From: Flavobacterium anhuiense
GTDB lineage: Bacteria; Bacteroidota; Bacteroidia; Flavobacteriales; Flavobacteriaceae
Length of the DNA stretch: 64,000 nt
NCBI RefSeq assembly: GCF_004151235.1
Contig: NZ_JUIV01000004.1
Coordinates: forward strand, 124,001-188,000
Direction: 5' to 3'
The position numbers and the translations under genes were made by a program. Below are positions 49,545 to 58,756 of the stretch, piece by piece (the first letter of the stretch is position 1; each line of letters begins with the position of its first letter). Below the pieces are notes generated by a model, which ran no database searches, had not been told where the DNA came from, and worked only from the letters and a program-made list of their open reading frames with translations.

Positions 49545-50906
49545 ATGAAAACAGGAATTGATGCTATTTCGTTTGATGTAGCAAACATACATCTACCCAT
49601 AAAAACTTTGGCTGTTGCCAGAAATATTGAACCCGAAAAATTAGAAAAAGGACTTGGATTACTAAAAATGACTTTCCCAGACGTTCATCAGGACGCGGTT
49701 GTTTTTGGCGCAAATGCTTTAACCAAGCTTATCATTGACAATAAAATTGACTTAAAAGAAATCAGCCGAATCTATATTGGTACCGAAAGCGGCATTGACA
49801 GTTCTAAACCAATTGCTTCTTATTTAATTAGTTTAATGGAGCAAAAATTTGGCGGAGATTCTTTAGCAGAATGTGACGTAGTTGACTTTACTTTCGCTTG
49901 TATTGGCGGAGTTGACGCTATGCAAAACTGTTTGGATTTCGTAAAATTAAATCCAACTAAAAAAGCAATTGTAGTTACTTCTGATTTTGCAAAATACGAT
50001 TTAAATTCAGGAGGAGAATACACTCAAGGTGCTGGAGCTGTTGCCATGTTAATTACTGCAAACCCAAAAATCATAGCTTTTGACGACAATTGGGCAACAA
50101 GTACAAAAGGTGTTTTCGATTTCTTTAAACCATACCGAACCATTTCTAAAGAAGAAATTACAAAAAACACCAATAACGATTCTTGGTTTGACAATTTAGA
50201 AGCTGAAATTGAAATCCATAAAGATCAGCCGGTTTTTGACGGACAATATTCAAACCAATGTTATATGGATCGTACGCGAAATGCTTACTTTTCATTCAAA
50301 AAATTAAAAAACACTAGTGAGACATTATACAACACTTGGCATAGTATCGTAATGCACTTGCCGTATTCTTTCCAAGGGCGACGAATGCTTTCTGAAATCT
50401 ATGCGTTAGACAGTGCCGAAAAAATTATTGCCGATGATATTGAGCCTGCAGATTATCAAACCAAAATTAAAGAAGTGGCAAAATCGGATGATTACAAAAG
50501 TTTTGTAACTGAGAAATTACAGCCTGCTGAATTGGCTTCTTCTTTAATTGGAAATCTGTATACAGGTTCTATTTTCATGGGATTGTTATCGACTTTAGCT
50601 CATTTTTATGACACAAATAAAGAGGTTGCCGGAACTAAATTCGGTTTCTTAGCGTACGGAAGCGGATCGAAATCAAAAGTTTTTGAAGGAACAATTCAGC
50701 CAGAATGGAAATCGGCTTTAGAAAACGTAAAACTTTTTGAAAATTTAGCTGAAAGCGTAGAGATTGATTTCAACACTTATGAAAGCCTTCATAAAAAAGA
50801 ACAAAAACAAAGCATAAGAACTCCGAAAAACGAATGGGTTCTTGACCGAATTGAAAAAGAAATTCCTGTTTTGATTGGAGCGAGATATTATAAGTGGATC
50901 AATTAA
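49545..50906 (+). CDS. Hydroxymethylglutaryl-CoA synthase family protein
   Basis: A 453-aa thiolase-fold enzyme. The catalytic Cys is in VDFTFACIGGVDAMQN (near residue 124), with YIGTESGIDSSKP before it and the late segment SLIGNLYTGSIFMGLLS. Such enzymes join acetyl-CoA and acetoacetyl-CoA in the mevalonate pathway, which flavobacteria use for isoprenoids. Length fits HMG-CoA synthase rather than FabH. It stands alone after a divergent promoter and ends with a terminator. Confidence 0.88.
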   Translation: MKTGIDAISFDVANIHLPIKTLAVARNIEPEKLEKGLGLLKMTFPDVHQDAVVFGANALTKLIIDNKIDLKEISRIYIGTESGIDSSKPIASYLISLMEQKFGGDSLAECDVVDFTFACIGGVDAMQNCLDFVKLNPTKKAIVVTSDFAKYDLNSGGEYTQGAGAVAMLITANPKIIAFDDNWATSTKGVFDFFKPYRTISKEEITKNTNNDSWFDNLEAEIEIHKDQPVFDGQYSNQCYMDRTRNAYFSFKKLKNTSETLYNTWHSIVMHLPYSFQGRRMLSEIYALDSAEKIIADDIEPADYQTKIKEVAKSDDYKSFVTEKLQPAELASSLIGNLYTGSIFMGLLSTLAHFYDTNKEVAGTKFGFLAYGSGSKSKVFEGTIQPEWKSALENVKLFENLAESVEIDFNTYESLHKKEQKQSIRTPKNEWVLDRIEKEIPVLIGARYYKWIN

Positions 50907-50930
50907 ATTTTTAAATTCCAAATTCCAAAC

Positions 50931-50962
50931 AAAAAAACCGAAGCATAAGCTTCGGTTTTTTT
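50931..50962 (+). terminator. Terminator after the HMG-CoA synthase gene
   Basis: ACCGAAGC-ATAA-GCTTCGGT with A and T runs on both sides. Confidence 0.88.
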
Positions 50963-50981
50963 GTTTTATTTACACATAGTT

Positions 50982-51083
50982 TGTCATTTCGACGAAGGAG
51001 AAATCTTCACGAGAAGCTCCGTACAGTATGTCGTCAATCTTTATAGAATTACTTACGAAGATTTCTCCTTCGTCGAAATGACA
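50982..51083. repeat. Inverted pair of a dispersed repeat (27-bp perfect arms)
   Basis: TGTCATTTCGACGAAGGAG and eight further bases at 50982-51008 are exactly complementary to 51057-51083. Two more direct copies of the GAAGATTTCTCCTTCGTCGAAATGACA unit lie at 56460-56487 and 56583-56609. This looks like a dispersed palindromic repeat family of the genome. Confidence 0.8.
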
Positions 51084-51124
51084 AGATTGAGGAAAAAACT
51101 ACAATTTTTAAAAAATTCGCTTTA

Positions 51125-51682
51125 CTAACTCAATAGTCCTTCTTCTTCCTTTTTACAAACCAACAACCCCAATCCTAAAACAAAAATCAAACAGCTTAAA
51201 ACCATCAAAATCCCATTTTTCAAAGCAAAAAAGGAAACTCCCACAGCAACCGCACCAATTATTACCATTAAAGATTTTACAGTTTCAGTTTTTATAAAAG
51301 TGAATGCATGAACTGCTAAACCCAGAAAAAGCAAAGACGGACCAACAGCCACAAACGGATAAAAAAGCAATGGCGAATTGCTGATATGCTGACTTAATTC
51401 AGCCTTTTCAATTTCGTTATTTCCATAACTTGACATTATAAAATCGATTGTACAAAGTCCGATATGCGCAACGACGCCTAAAGTTGTCAAAACAGAACCC
51501 TCTTTATTAATTCTTGTTTTAGGAAATGCATCATTAAAAGACAATAAAAAGCATGCGCCGATTAAATTAAACCAATGGGCAAAATCTACAGATTCGCTTA
51601 AACTTGGCAAAAGCTTAGAAAAGAATAAATAACTAATTAGAAAAAATACTAATCCGATAAGGCAACGTTGTTTTGCATTCAT
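51125..51682 (-). CDS. Multi-pass membrane protein, unknown
   Basis: A 185-aa protein with about five hydrophobic helices (residues about 8-26, 37-50, 66-85, 103-129, 135-180). A soluble loop has NNEIEKAELSQHISNS. No conserved catalytic residues or known family are recognised. It is 20 bp after the acetyltransferase gene in the same direction. Confidence 0.6.
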   Translation of the reverse strand: MNAKQRCLIGLVFFLISYLFFSKLLPSLSESVDFAHWFNLIGACFLLSFNDAFPKTRINKEGSVLTTLGVVAHIGLCTIDFIMSSYGNNEIEKAELSQHISNSPLLFYPFVAVGPSLLFLGLAVHAFTFIKTETVKSLMVIIGAVAVGVSFFALKNGILMVLSCLIFVLGLGLLVCKKEEEGLLS

Positions 51683-51702
51683 AGTTTTAATTCAGTTAAA
51701 AT

Positions 51703-52152
51703 TTAAAGTTTCATTTCCATAATAGGCATGAAACGGTTTTTTATTGACGATTCAAATTCTCCAACTTTTACAAATCCCATTTTTGAATAAAATTCTTCAG
51801 CGTTGGGTTCTGAATCTAGCGTTATTTTTTCGATTCCAATTTCTTTCATTCGGTTTAAGAAATCTAGAAGCAAATATTTCCCAAATCCTTTTCCGATATA
51901 TTCAGGCAGGACAAATAAATTATCAAGTTCTACAGTCTTGTCATTTTCAAAAATAAAAGAATAATATCCCATAATTAAATCATTATCAACCAATTTAAAA
52001 ACGTTATGCTCTCTTATATAATCCTTAGAAATAGTTAGATTTTTATCCCATATCTGAATTTGCTCATCAGAATATCCCCAATAAGCTTTTGACTTTTTGG
52101 TTATTGAAGTTAGAATTTCGTTGTCGATTATGTTGGCTTTTTGAATTATCAT
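51703..52152 (-). CDS. GNAT-family N-acetyltransferase
   Basis: A 149-aa protein from the ATG at 52152; an ATG nine codons up is possible but the usual GNAT start is MIIQKANIIDNEIL. The acetyl-CoA loop is LFVLPEYIGKGFGKYLLLDF and the last strand region is SEPNAEEFYSKMGFVKVGEF. It transfers an acetyl group to an unknown amine. Confidence 0.85.
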   Translation of the reverse strand: MIIQKANIIDNEILTSITKKSKAYWGYSDEQIQIWDKNLTISKDYIREHNVFKLVDNDLIMGYYSFIFENDKTVELDNLFVLPEYIGKGFGKYLLLDFLNRMKEIGIEKITLDSEPNAEEFYSKMGFVKVGEFESSIKNRFMPIMEMKL

Positions 52153-52184
52153 TAGTTTGAAAAACAAGTTTTTAAGCATCTTTA

Positions 52185-52318
52185 AAATTTAACCGCAAAG
52201 TCCGCAAAGAATTTTCAATCTTAAGTTTCATTGAATAATCGCAAAGTTCGCAAAGCTTTGAACACAAAACTTTGCGAACTTTGCGTAAACCTTGGCGAGC
52301 TTTGCAGTTAAACAACAT
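52185..52318. repeat. GCAAAGTTCGCAAAG-type repeats with a perfect 16-bp palindrome
   Basis: CGCAAAGTTCGCAAAG (52240-52255) pairs exactly with CTTTGCGAACTTTGCG (52270-52285), flanked by degenerate copies (AAAGTCCGCAAAGAA, CTTGGCGAGCTTTGC). The same type of repeat occurs in the gap 56620-56705. Confidence 0.7.
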
Positions 52319-52320
52319 CT

Positions 52321-52758
52321 CTATTTATAAATCGTAAACTTATTATGACTCAAAGTAAAACCAAGATTTTCATAAATCGCCACGTTTTCTATTCGCTTTT
52401 TATTTGTGGTTACTTCGATACTTTTCAGAGCATTTTTCTCAGCAAAATCTAAAATTTCATTTATCAATAATCTTCCAACGCCTTGACCTCGATATTTTTG
52501 ATGAATAAAAAACTCCTGAATTTCGCCAACCAATCCGCAATGATGTAGGAGATTTTGAGTATGAAAACTAATAAACCCTAAACCTTCTGTTTCGTTTTCT
52601 GCGATGAGATAAAGATTTTTGGAGTTTGAAATATTTTCATTGAATATCATTTCGAAAACTTCAAAATCTAAAACCTCATTTTCGAGTTCGCAGATTGCTT
52701 TGTAGACAAAATCTAAATCTTGATTTCCTGCTTTTCTGATTTCTACTTGTAAGCTCAT
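52321..52758 (-). CDS. GNAT-family N-acetyltransferase
   Basis: A 145-aa protein with the acetyl-CoA binding segment EFFIHQKYRGQGVGRLLINEILDFAEKN (Arg/Gln-x2-Gly-x-Gly/Ala pattern) and VAIYENLGFTLSHNKF near the end. The substrate is unknown. It follows the SnoaL-like gene by four bases and belongs to the 52321-55123 run. Confidence 0.85.
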   Translation of the reverse strand: MSLQVEIRKAGNQDLDFVYKAICELENEVLDFEVFEMIFNENISNSKNLYLIAENETEGLGFISFHTQNLLHHCGLVGEIQEFFIHQKYRGQGVGRLLINEILDFAEKNALKSIEVTTNKKRIENVAIYENLGFTLSHNKFTIYK

Positions 52759-52762
52759 AATC

Positions 52763-53140
52763 TTAACTCATATCGGTCAATTTGATAATCTTGTCATCTA
52801 AAAACTGAAAAATCGACTTCCCTTTCATATTTAATCCCTGACCAGCTTTTAATCCGTTTGGAAAATCTACTGCTAGAATAGCATAATAATCAATGTCAAT
52901 TATTGCTGTAATTTCATCTTGTATGAATGATGTAATAGTTTGTTTTCGTGCTGAGAAATATTCTTTTCCTTTTTCGGCTTGGGCCGAAAATTCTTTTATT
53001 CCATTCAAAGTCAGGTTGATTTCGCCATTTTGAATGTTTTCAAAAATAACCGATTCGTCAAAATCAGCAATCATTTTATCAATATCAAATTGATTATATC
53101 CTTCGATATAATTTTGAATAATTTTTTCTTTGTTGTTCAT
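52763..53140 (-). CDS. SnoaL/NTF2-like protein
   Basis: A 125-aa protein from the ATG at 53140; a longer frame opens at a TTG at 53200 inside the next gene, but the ATG has AAAGGAAT ahead of it. It shows EKIIQNYIEGYNQFDIDKMIADFDESVIFENI, the NTF2-like helix-strand start, and ends FQFLDDKIIKLTDM. Such proteins are small hydratases, isomerases or binding modules. It is four bases upstream of the acetyltransferase. Confidence 0.75.
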   Translation of the reverse strand: MNNKEKIIQNYIEGYNQFDIDKMIADFDESVIFENIQNGEINLTLNGIKEFSAQAEKGKEYFSARKQTITSFIQDEITAIIDIDYYAILAVDFPNGLKAGQGLNMKGKSIFQFLDDKIIKLTDMS

Positions 53141-53162
53141 AATATTCCTTTCAATGTTTTTA

Positions 53163-53753
53163 TTACCTCTTTTTCGGCTCAATAAGCCATTCAATAGCAA
53201 TAACTTTTGAACATTTATCTTTCACATCACTTCCCGCCCAATCAATTAAAATTGCGGCACCATCATTTTTTATTTCATTTTTAACAAAATCAAATGTTTT
53301 TATAGCTCCAGCAGGACCTTCTCCACTTAAATCAAAAACTATATTTTTTGTTTTCGTAAAAACTGAATATAAAGAAAGTAACTTTTTTTGACTATAACCA
53401 AGATTTTTTACTTTGTCATTTTTAGAAATCCCATTTTCTTTAAAGATTTTTGGAACCGAGTCTTCATGCAAATTTGTATTTCTTTTTAAATATTTACTTA
53501 CTGTTATAGAATTAAAAATACGTTCAAATCTTGTTTCTTTAAAATTCTCTGCAAAAGTTAAGGGATGTAATATCTTTACATTTTCATATTGTGTTTTTCC
53601 TGTAAAAATATCTGTTAACTCTGCTTTTATTTCATAAAAATAAGCTGTTCCATATATATGAATGAGAAGTAGTTCTCCTTTTCTAAGCTCAAAAGGCGGT
53701 ATAATATACTCGCTAGTTTTTATTCCTTTACTTTCTATTAACAGCTCTTTCAT
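53163..53753 (-). CDS. Unknown protein with an ABC-ATPase-like C-terminal segment
   Basis: A 196-aa protein. Residues about 20-35 give FELRKGELLLIHIYG, like an ABC-ATPase start but with no Walker A P-loop GxxxxGKS. Later, LGYSQKKLLSLYSVF resembles the signature helix and KNIVFDLSGEGPAGA the Walker B/D-loop region. This may be an ABC-type fold that cannot bind ATP normally. Its ATG overlaps the stop of the following upstream gene by four bases. The function is unknown. Confidence 0.55.
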   Translation of the reverse strand: MKELLIESKGIKTSEYIIPPFELRKGELLLIHIYGTAYFYEIKAELTDIFTGKTQYENVKILHPLTFAENFKETRFERIFNSITVSKYLKRNTNLHEDSVPKIFKENGISKNDKVKNLGYSQKKLLSLYSVFTKTKNIVFDLSGEGPAGAIKTFDFVKNEIKNDGAAILIDWAGSDVKDKCSKVIAIEWLIEPKKR

Positions 53754-55123
53754 TTCTCAAGTCGTTCAAATTTCTGTTTATACTTTTGAACATAATTATT
53801 CCATTTTTCTTTAAAGGCTTCATTATTATAAACTAAAGCTGCATAATCTACCGTTTCCTTACTAAAATGATTTCCAAAAATATTCTCTAAATATTCAATT
53901 CCTGAATCGATTACTTTTTTTAGAACTTGTAATTTATCAATTCCACTTGCTTTGCAGGCTTTATCAAACCACAATCCTTTCCCTATTTTCACATATTCTA
54001 CAAGAAGACTTTCTGTAATAAATACAGGCGGAACATCGTTGATGTCTGGTTCATGTTTTCCATTTTTAAAAACCAATAAAATCAGTTCTTCAGAATAATA
54101 TCCTTCTGGAATTAATCTCAGCGTTGTACCGCTTTCAGCCGCTTTAAAAGAAAGATCTTTTGTAATAAACTCATCAGGAATTACCTGAATTGCAAAACCA
54201 TCTTTTTCAACCAGTTTTTCGCAAAGTTCTGGCGTAATAAATTCTTCGTTTACATAGGGCAAAGCATGAAATGTATTTTCTAATGCCATTTTGCACAATT
54301 CTTTGGTTTTATACTGAGGCGGAACCAGTTTTAGATCTCTATAATTTTCTTTTACCCTTAATTCCCAATAAGCAAAGGTTTTTGGAGCTGGATTGCTTTG
54401 CTTTAAAACATATTCACCTCTTGCCAAATCCCGTTCTAATTCTTCAAAAGTTTCGATTAATGGATTATCTAATGACTTCCTGAGTTCGTTAGAAATAATT
54501 TCTTCATCTGTTTCATCGTCATATTCGCATTCATTTTTAGGATCAATTTCATCTCTATCATTATAATAAAACAGCTCATTTTTTCTTTCGGCAAATGTCG
54601 TATTGTGATCTGTTACAATAAAAACCGGAGCTTCAATTAAACCTGTACAATTAAAATTACCATGATTATAATAGGTCATTACAACTTCTTTAGCAGTGAC
54701 ATTTCCGTTTATTTCTACATACGAACCGCCTAAAAGCAAACTTTTGCAGAAAACATTTCCGCCTATAAAAACATACGGACCATAATCTCCTTCAGCATTA
54801 ATAATAGAACCGCTAATGAAAGCATTTCCGTCAATTAAAATTCCTTCAATCCTAAATTCATCAATGGTTTTAAAAGGAAGATTAAAAATATTGAGATACC
54901 ATTTCTTTATTTTGTCCTCATAAATATCCAAATGAAAATTGGAATCAAAAAGCACATCTTTATCTGCTACAAGAAAAAAATCTTCATCGTCCCATTCATC
55001 AAAATAATCAAATCCTTCTCGATCAAGTAAAAAGGGATATTTAGATTTTACTTCTTTTATAGTAACTAATTTAAAAGCTGAATTGTGCATTTTTATTCTT
55101 ATTAAACCAAATTTATCTGGCAT
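53750..55123 (-). CDS. Large unknown protein with beta-helix-like middle and repeat C-terminus
   Basis: A 457-aa protein (alternative start at the ATG at 55090). The middle part (about 95-180) is short-strand sequence rich in Gly, Asn and Ile, GSIINAEGDYGPYVFIGGN and GGSYVEINGNVTAKEVVM, like the beta-helix of bactofilin or polymer-forming proteins. Residues about 255-400 hold repeats of the DUF4116 type (VPPQYKTKELC, VNEEFITPELCEKLV, IPDEFITKDLSFKAA, IPEGYYSEELIL). Role unknown; repeats of this kind occur in immunity or binding proteins. It is coupled to the ABC-like gene. Confidence 0.6.
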   Translation of the reverse strand: MPDKFGLIRIKMHNSAFKLVTIKEVKSKYPFLLDREGFDYFDEWDDEDFFLVADKDVLFDSNFHLDIYEDKIKKWYLNIFNLPFKTIDEFRIEGILIDGNAFISGSIINAEGDYGPYVFIGGNVFCKSLLLGGSYVEINGNVTAKEVVMTYYNHGNFNCTGLIEAPVFIVTDHNTTFAERKNELFYYNDRDEIDPKNECEYDDETDEEIISNELRKSLDNPLIETFEELERDLARGEYVLKQSNPAPKTFAYWELRVKENYRDLKLVPPQYKTKELCKMALENTFHALPYVNEEFITPELCEKLVEKDGFAIQVIPDEFITKDLSFKAAESGTTLRLIPEGYYSEELILLVFKNGKHEPDINDVPPVFITESLLVEYVKIGKGLWFDKACKASGIDKLQVLKKVIDSGIEYLENIFGNHFSKETVDYAALVYNNEAFKEKWNNYVQKYKQKFERLEK

Positions 55124-55275
55124 TTATTTTATATCAAGATTACACAATTCTAAATTCAAAACCAATTCGATAGTCAGAAAAATTGTATTTTTACTCCACA
55201 AAAAAGAACTTGCAACTGCAAACTTGTTTTCTGCATAAACCAAAAAGGTAAAAGAATTTTAAATATCTTTGAATC

Positions 55276-55683
55276 ATGAGCACAGCAATAAAACCAAAAC
55301 ATATCGGTAGAAACATTAGCCGAATTAGAGAACTGAGAGATATGAAGCAGGAAGCGCTTGCTATTGCACTTGGCGTTAGTCAGCAGACCATCTCTATTAT
55401 TGAAGGAACTGAAAACGTTGATGAAGAAAAACTAAAAAAAATTGCTGAAGTTTTAGGTGTTCCAGCTGATGTAATTAGGAACTTTTCTGAAGAAGCAGTT
55501 TTTAATATTATGGGGAATAGTTATGACAATGGGTCTTCATCAATAAATCATAATAATTGTACATTTAATCCGCTTGATAAACTTTTGGAAGTTATTGAAA
55601 AGAATGAAAAACTTTATGAAAGATTGGTTGAAGCTGAAAAAGAGAAAGTTGCTCTTTTGGAAAAGTTACTTGATAAGAAATAG
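55276..55683 (+). CDS. XRE-family regulator with coiled-coil tail
   Basis: A 135-aa protein with an HTH at 10-65 (ISRIRELRDMKQEALAIALGVSQQTISIIEG) and a C-terminal coiled coil (VIEKNEKLYERLVEAEKEKVALLEKLL). Between lies an Asn/Ser-rich loop. It is a DNA-binding regulator of unknown target, common in flavobacteria. It is divergent from the 457-aa gene and followed by a strong terminator. Confidence 0.85.
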   Translation: MSTAIKPKHIGRNISRIRELRDMKQEALAIALGVSQQTISIIEGTENVDEEKLKKIAEVLGVPADVIRNFSEEAVFNIMGNSYDNGSSSINHNNCTFNPLDKLLEVIEKNEKLYERLVEAEKEKVALLEKLLDKK

Positions 55684-55702
55684 AAATTTATTTTTATAAA
55701 AG

Positions 55703-55743
55703 AAAAAACCGAAGTTTTGAAATTTCAAAGCTTCGGTTTTTTT
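55703..55743 (+). terminator. Terminator after the XRE gene
   Basis: CCGAAGTTTTGAAATT/AATTTCAAAGCTTCGG forms a long stem with an A run before and a T run after. Confidence 0.88.
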
Positions 55744-55781
55744 ATTAATTTAACTTATAAAGCATATCCTAAATATTTATA

Positions 55782-56351
55782 TTATGGAGCCTGTTTTTTT
55801 TTAAGTTCATTCAACCAAAAAATCCATTTTTCTTGAAGAATATGCAAATCTTTCGGAGTCGATTTCATCGAAACTGAACCAAAATTTTCTCCCGTTACAG
55901 CTGTTAGCAATCTGTTTGCTCTTCCAGCGACTGTGAATAAATCATCATTTACTATCAATCCATGTCCATAGCCTTTTAAATCTCCACTTTCTATTCTTTC
56001 AAGTATCATCAAATCGGCACTGTTTACAAGGCCAACTTCTTTTTTGTCTGTTATTCGATTTATTAATTGTGGAATTATCTTTTCGTAATTAAAAGCTATC
56101 CAATATTCAGCATCAAATAAATACCCATATTCCTGATTATTATCGATTTTATCTAAAATAAATTCCATTGAATAATTTTTGATCTTTTCTTTATTGCTTT
56201 CATCAAGCCAATTGAATTGATTTTTTTGTTCATCTATTGCATTTTGAAACTTCTTAGAAATCTTTGGATCTTTTGGAAATTTCAAGTTTAAAGCATTAGT
56301 CTGCGCAAATGAAATATTGGAGATAAATATTAAAATAAGGAGATTTTTCAT
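55782..56351 (-). CDS. Secreted protein of unknown function
   Basis: A 189-aa protein with a signal peptide (MKNLLILIFISNISFAQ). The mature part is Lys/Asn/Glu-rich with DAEYWIAFNYEKIIPQLINRITDKKEVGL (near 82) and a helical end ILQEKWIFWLNELKKK. No known domain. Likely periplasmic or extracellular. Confidence 0.6.
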   Translation of the reverse strand: MKNLLILIFISNISFAQTNALNLKFPKDPKISKKFQNAIDEQKNQFNWLDESNKEKIKNYSMEFILDKIDNNQEYGYLFDAEYWIAFNYEKIIPQLINRITDKKEVGLVNSADLMILERIESGDLKGYGHGLIVNDDLFTVAGRANRLLTAVTGENFGSVSMKSTPKDLHILQEKWIFWLNELKKKQAP

Positions 56352-56800
56352 TCCGTTGTTAGGTTTAGAATACTATTAGCCAATATACAAAATCGTTTAA
56401 AAGATAATTAATTCAAATCTGTATGAAACAAAAATCGTCATCTTTATGGAGTTCCTTGCGAAGATTTCTCCTTTCGTCGAAATGACAAGATTGTGGTTAT
56501 TTGCAAATTTGAAAAGAAAAAATCTACCTAATCTGCTAAATCTGCGAGAAATAAAACTACCAATCTTTACAGAGTTACTTGTGAAGATTTCTCCTTCGTC
56601 GAAATGACAAGATTGGGTAAATACTTTGCGCTTTAGCGACTTTGCGAGATTATTTCATTACAGTTTGAAGAAAAAACTTTGTGCCTTAGCGTCTTCGTGG
56701 CAAACCCTAAAACAAATAAGAAAACTTTAATAAAATCAACCATACGCCATTCCTGTAAAATCATTAATTTTGAAATTCGAAGTTCAAAAACGAAATAATT
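56352..56800. repeat. 449-bp repeat-rich gap
   Basis: Two direct copies of the GAAGATTTCTCC(T)TTCGTCGAAATGACAAGATTG unit (56460-56493, 56583-56615), a short AATCTACCTAATCTGC unit and a CTTTGCGCTTTAGCGACTTTGCG unit make up most of the gap. The copies show the family of the 50982 element. The last 40 bases hold the pepP promoter. Confidence 0.7.
56765..56772 (+). promoter_or_regulatory. -7 promoter box (TAATTTTG) of the aminopeptidase gene
   Basis: A perfect TAnnTTTG match, 29 bases before the ATG at 56801. The -33 TTG is not clear. Confidence 0.5.
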
Positions 56801-58093
56801 ATGAAATATCATCAAATAAACAGCGCTCTTTTTGTAAAAAACCGCAGAAAGTTCATGGCTGAAATGAAACCTAACTCTGTAGCAGTATTCAACTCAAACG
56901 ACATTTATCCAGTTAGTGCTGACAGTACTTTGCCGTTTGCACAGCACAGAGATATTTTTTACCTGAGCGGTGTAGATCAGGAAGAAAGCGTTTTGCTTTT
57001 GTTTCCAGATGCTCCTTACGAGCACCAAAGAGAAATGCTTTTCTTGAGAGAAACCAACGAACATATTGCAGTTTGGGAAGGTGAAAAACTGACTAAAGAA
57101 CGTGCTTTTCAGGTTTCGGGAATTAGAACGGTTTACTGGTTACAAGATTTTCATAAGGTTTTGAATGAAATGATGACGTACGCAGACACGATGTACATCA
57201 ATACAAACGAACATTATCGTGCAACTGTTGAGACAGAAACTCGCGAAGCTCGTTTTGTAAAATGGTGGAAAGAGCGTTATCCAGCGCATAATGTTGCAAA
57301 AAGCAACCCTATTTTACAAAGATTGCGTTCTGTAAAAGAAAGCGAAGAAATCGATTTGATTCAGCACGCTTGTGATATCACAGAAAAAGGTTTCCGCAGA
57401 TTATTAGGATTCGTAAAACCAAATGTTACAGAGTACGAAATCGAAGCTGAATTGGCTCACGAATTCATCCGTAACCGTTCTAAAGGTTTTGCTTATACGC
57501 CAATTATTGCTTCTGGAAACAATGCAAATGTTTTACATTATATCGAAAACAATCAGCAATGTAAAGACGGAGATTTAATTTTGCTTGACGTTGCTGCAGA
57601 ATATGCAAATTATTCAAGCGACATGACGAGAACGATTCCTGTTTCGGGACGTTTTACAGATCGTCAGAAAGCGGTTTACAATGCTGTTTTGAGAGTAAAA
57701 AACGAAGCTACAAAAATGCTTACGCCAGGAACGCTTTGGAAACAATATCATGTTGAAGTGGGTAAAATCATGACTTCTGAATTACTTGGTTTAGGCTTAA
57801 TTGACAAAGCTGATGTTCAGAACGAAAATCCAGAATGGCCAGCTTACAAAAAATATTTCATGCACGGAACTTCTCACCATTTGGGACTTGACACGCACGA
57901 TTACGGATTGCTTCACGAACCAATGAAAGCGAATATGGTTTTCACGGTTGAACCAGGAATTTATATTCCAGCAGAAAAATTCGGAATCCGTTTAGAAGAC
58001 AATGTTGTGGTTCAGGAAAAAGGAGAACCATTCAACTTAATGAGAAATATTCCTATTGAAGTTGACGAGATTGAAAGCCTGATGAATTCATAA
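56801..58093 (+). CDS. pepP: Aminopeptidase P family protein (Xaa-Pro aminopeptidase)
   Basis: A 430-aa M24 metallopeptidase. The dimetal ligands are visible in order: Asp in LLDVAAEYANYSSDMTRT (two Asp), His in HGTSHHLGLDTHDYG, Glu in FTVEPGIYIP, and Glu in GIRLEDNVVV. It removes an N-terminal residue before proline. It is a single-gene unit with its own promoter and terminator. Confidence 0.92.
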   Translation: MKYHQINSALFVKNRRKFMAEMKPNSVAVFNSNDIYPVSADSTLPFAQHRDIFYLSGVDQEESVLLLFPDAPYEHQREMLFLRETNEHIAVWEGEKLTKERAFQVSGIRTVYWLQDFHKVLNEMMTYADTMYINTNEHYRATVETETREARFVKWWKERYPAHNVAKSNPILQRLRSVKESEEIDLIQHACDITEKGFRRLLGFVKPNVTEYEIEAELAHEFIRNRSKGFAYTPIIASGNNANVLHYIENNQQCKDGDLILLDVAAEYANYSSDMTRTIPVSGRFTDRQKAVYNAVLRVKNEATKMLTPGTLWKQYHVEVGKIMTSELLGLGLIDKADVQNENPEWPAYKKYFMHGTSHHLGLDTHDYGLLHEPMKANMVFTVEPGIYIPAEKFGIRLEDNVVVQEKGEPFNLMRNIPIEVDEIESLMNS

Positions 58094-58095
58094 AT

Positions 58096-58132
58096 AAAAA
58101 AAGCCCTTAATAAATTTATTAAGGGCTTTTTA
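58096..58132 (+). terminator. Terminator after pepP, convergent with ferritin
   Basis: AAAAAGCCCTTAATAAATT and its complement make a near-perfect palindrome with A and T runs, so it can stop transcription from both sides. Confidence 0.88.
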
Positions 58133-58148
58133 ATTTTAAAAACGTTTA

Positions 58149-58667
58149 TTATCCGATTTTTGAAATCTGAAGATCCAATTGGAATTTTCCGTCAGCTTCA
58201 TTTCCGTTAATTAGATCAAAAAGCTCTAAAGCTCTTCTCGCGTTTTTCTCTTCTTCTCTTTGCTCAGCTACATACCACATCATAAAATCTTCTGTAGCAT
58301 AGTCGTTTTCAGCTCTACATTTTGCGATTACTTTATTGATTGCTTGAGTAACTGCAATTTCGTTTTGCAAAGCAATTTCGAATACTTCTCTAAAAGAAGC
58401 AAATTCCTGTTGCACTTCTGGAACAGATGGTGTAATGGCAATACCGCCCATATCTGTAATGAATTTGAAAATTTTCAGAAAATGCTCTCTTTCTTCTTCA
58501 GCTTGCTTATACAAATACGATGCTGTATTAGCATAACCATTTCTATCCAACCATGCAGCCATAGCTAAATATTTGTTAGAAGCGTCACTTTCTATTTTTG
58601 CCTGTAAATTCAATATATTTTCTACACCTTCAGTTAATGAAGTACGTGTTCTTAGTAAATCTTTCAT
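58149..58667 (-). CDS. ftnA: Ferritin (FtnA type)
   Basis: A 172-aa four-helix protein. The ferroxidase ligands are seen in ESDASNKYLAMAAW, AEEEREHFLKIFKF and later NEIAVTQAIN and EDFMMWYVAEQREEE. It stores iron as a 24-mer. It stands alone between two terminators. Confidence 0.9.
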   Translation of the reverse strand: MKDLLRTRTSLTEGVENILNLQAKIESDASNKYLAMAAWLDRNGYANTASYLYKQAEEEREHFLKIFKFITDMGGIAITPSVPEVQQEFASFREVFEIALQNEIAVTQAINKVIAKCRAENDYATEDFMMWYVAEQREEEKNARRALELFDLINGNEADGKFQLDLQISKIG

Positions 58668-58756
58668 AACCTTTAATTTTTATACGTGTAAAATTACAAA
58701 AATTAAAGCAGGCATCTCTAAGTGCTTGAAAATTTGGATTTAATCTAAGTAAGAAT

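Noticed and set aside
56633..56815. 60-aa minus-strand ORF upstream of pepP
   Set aside because: It is built from the repeat sequence of the gap and overlaps the pepP promoter and start.
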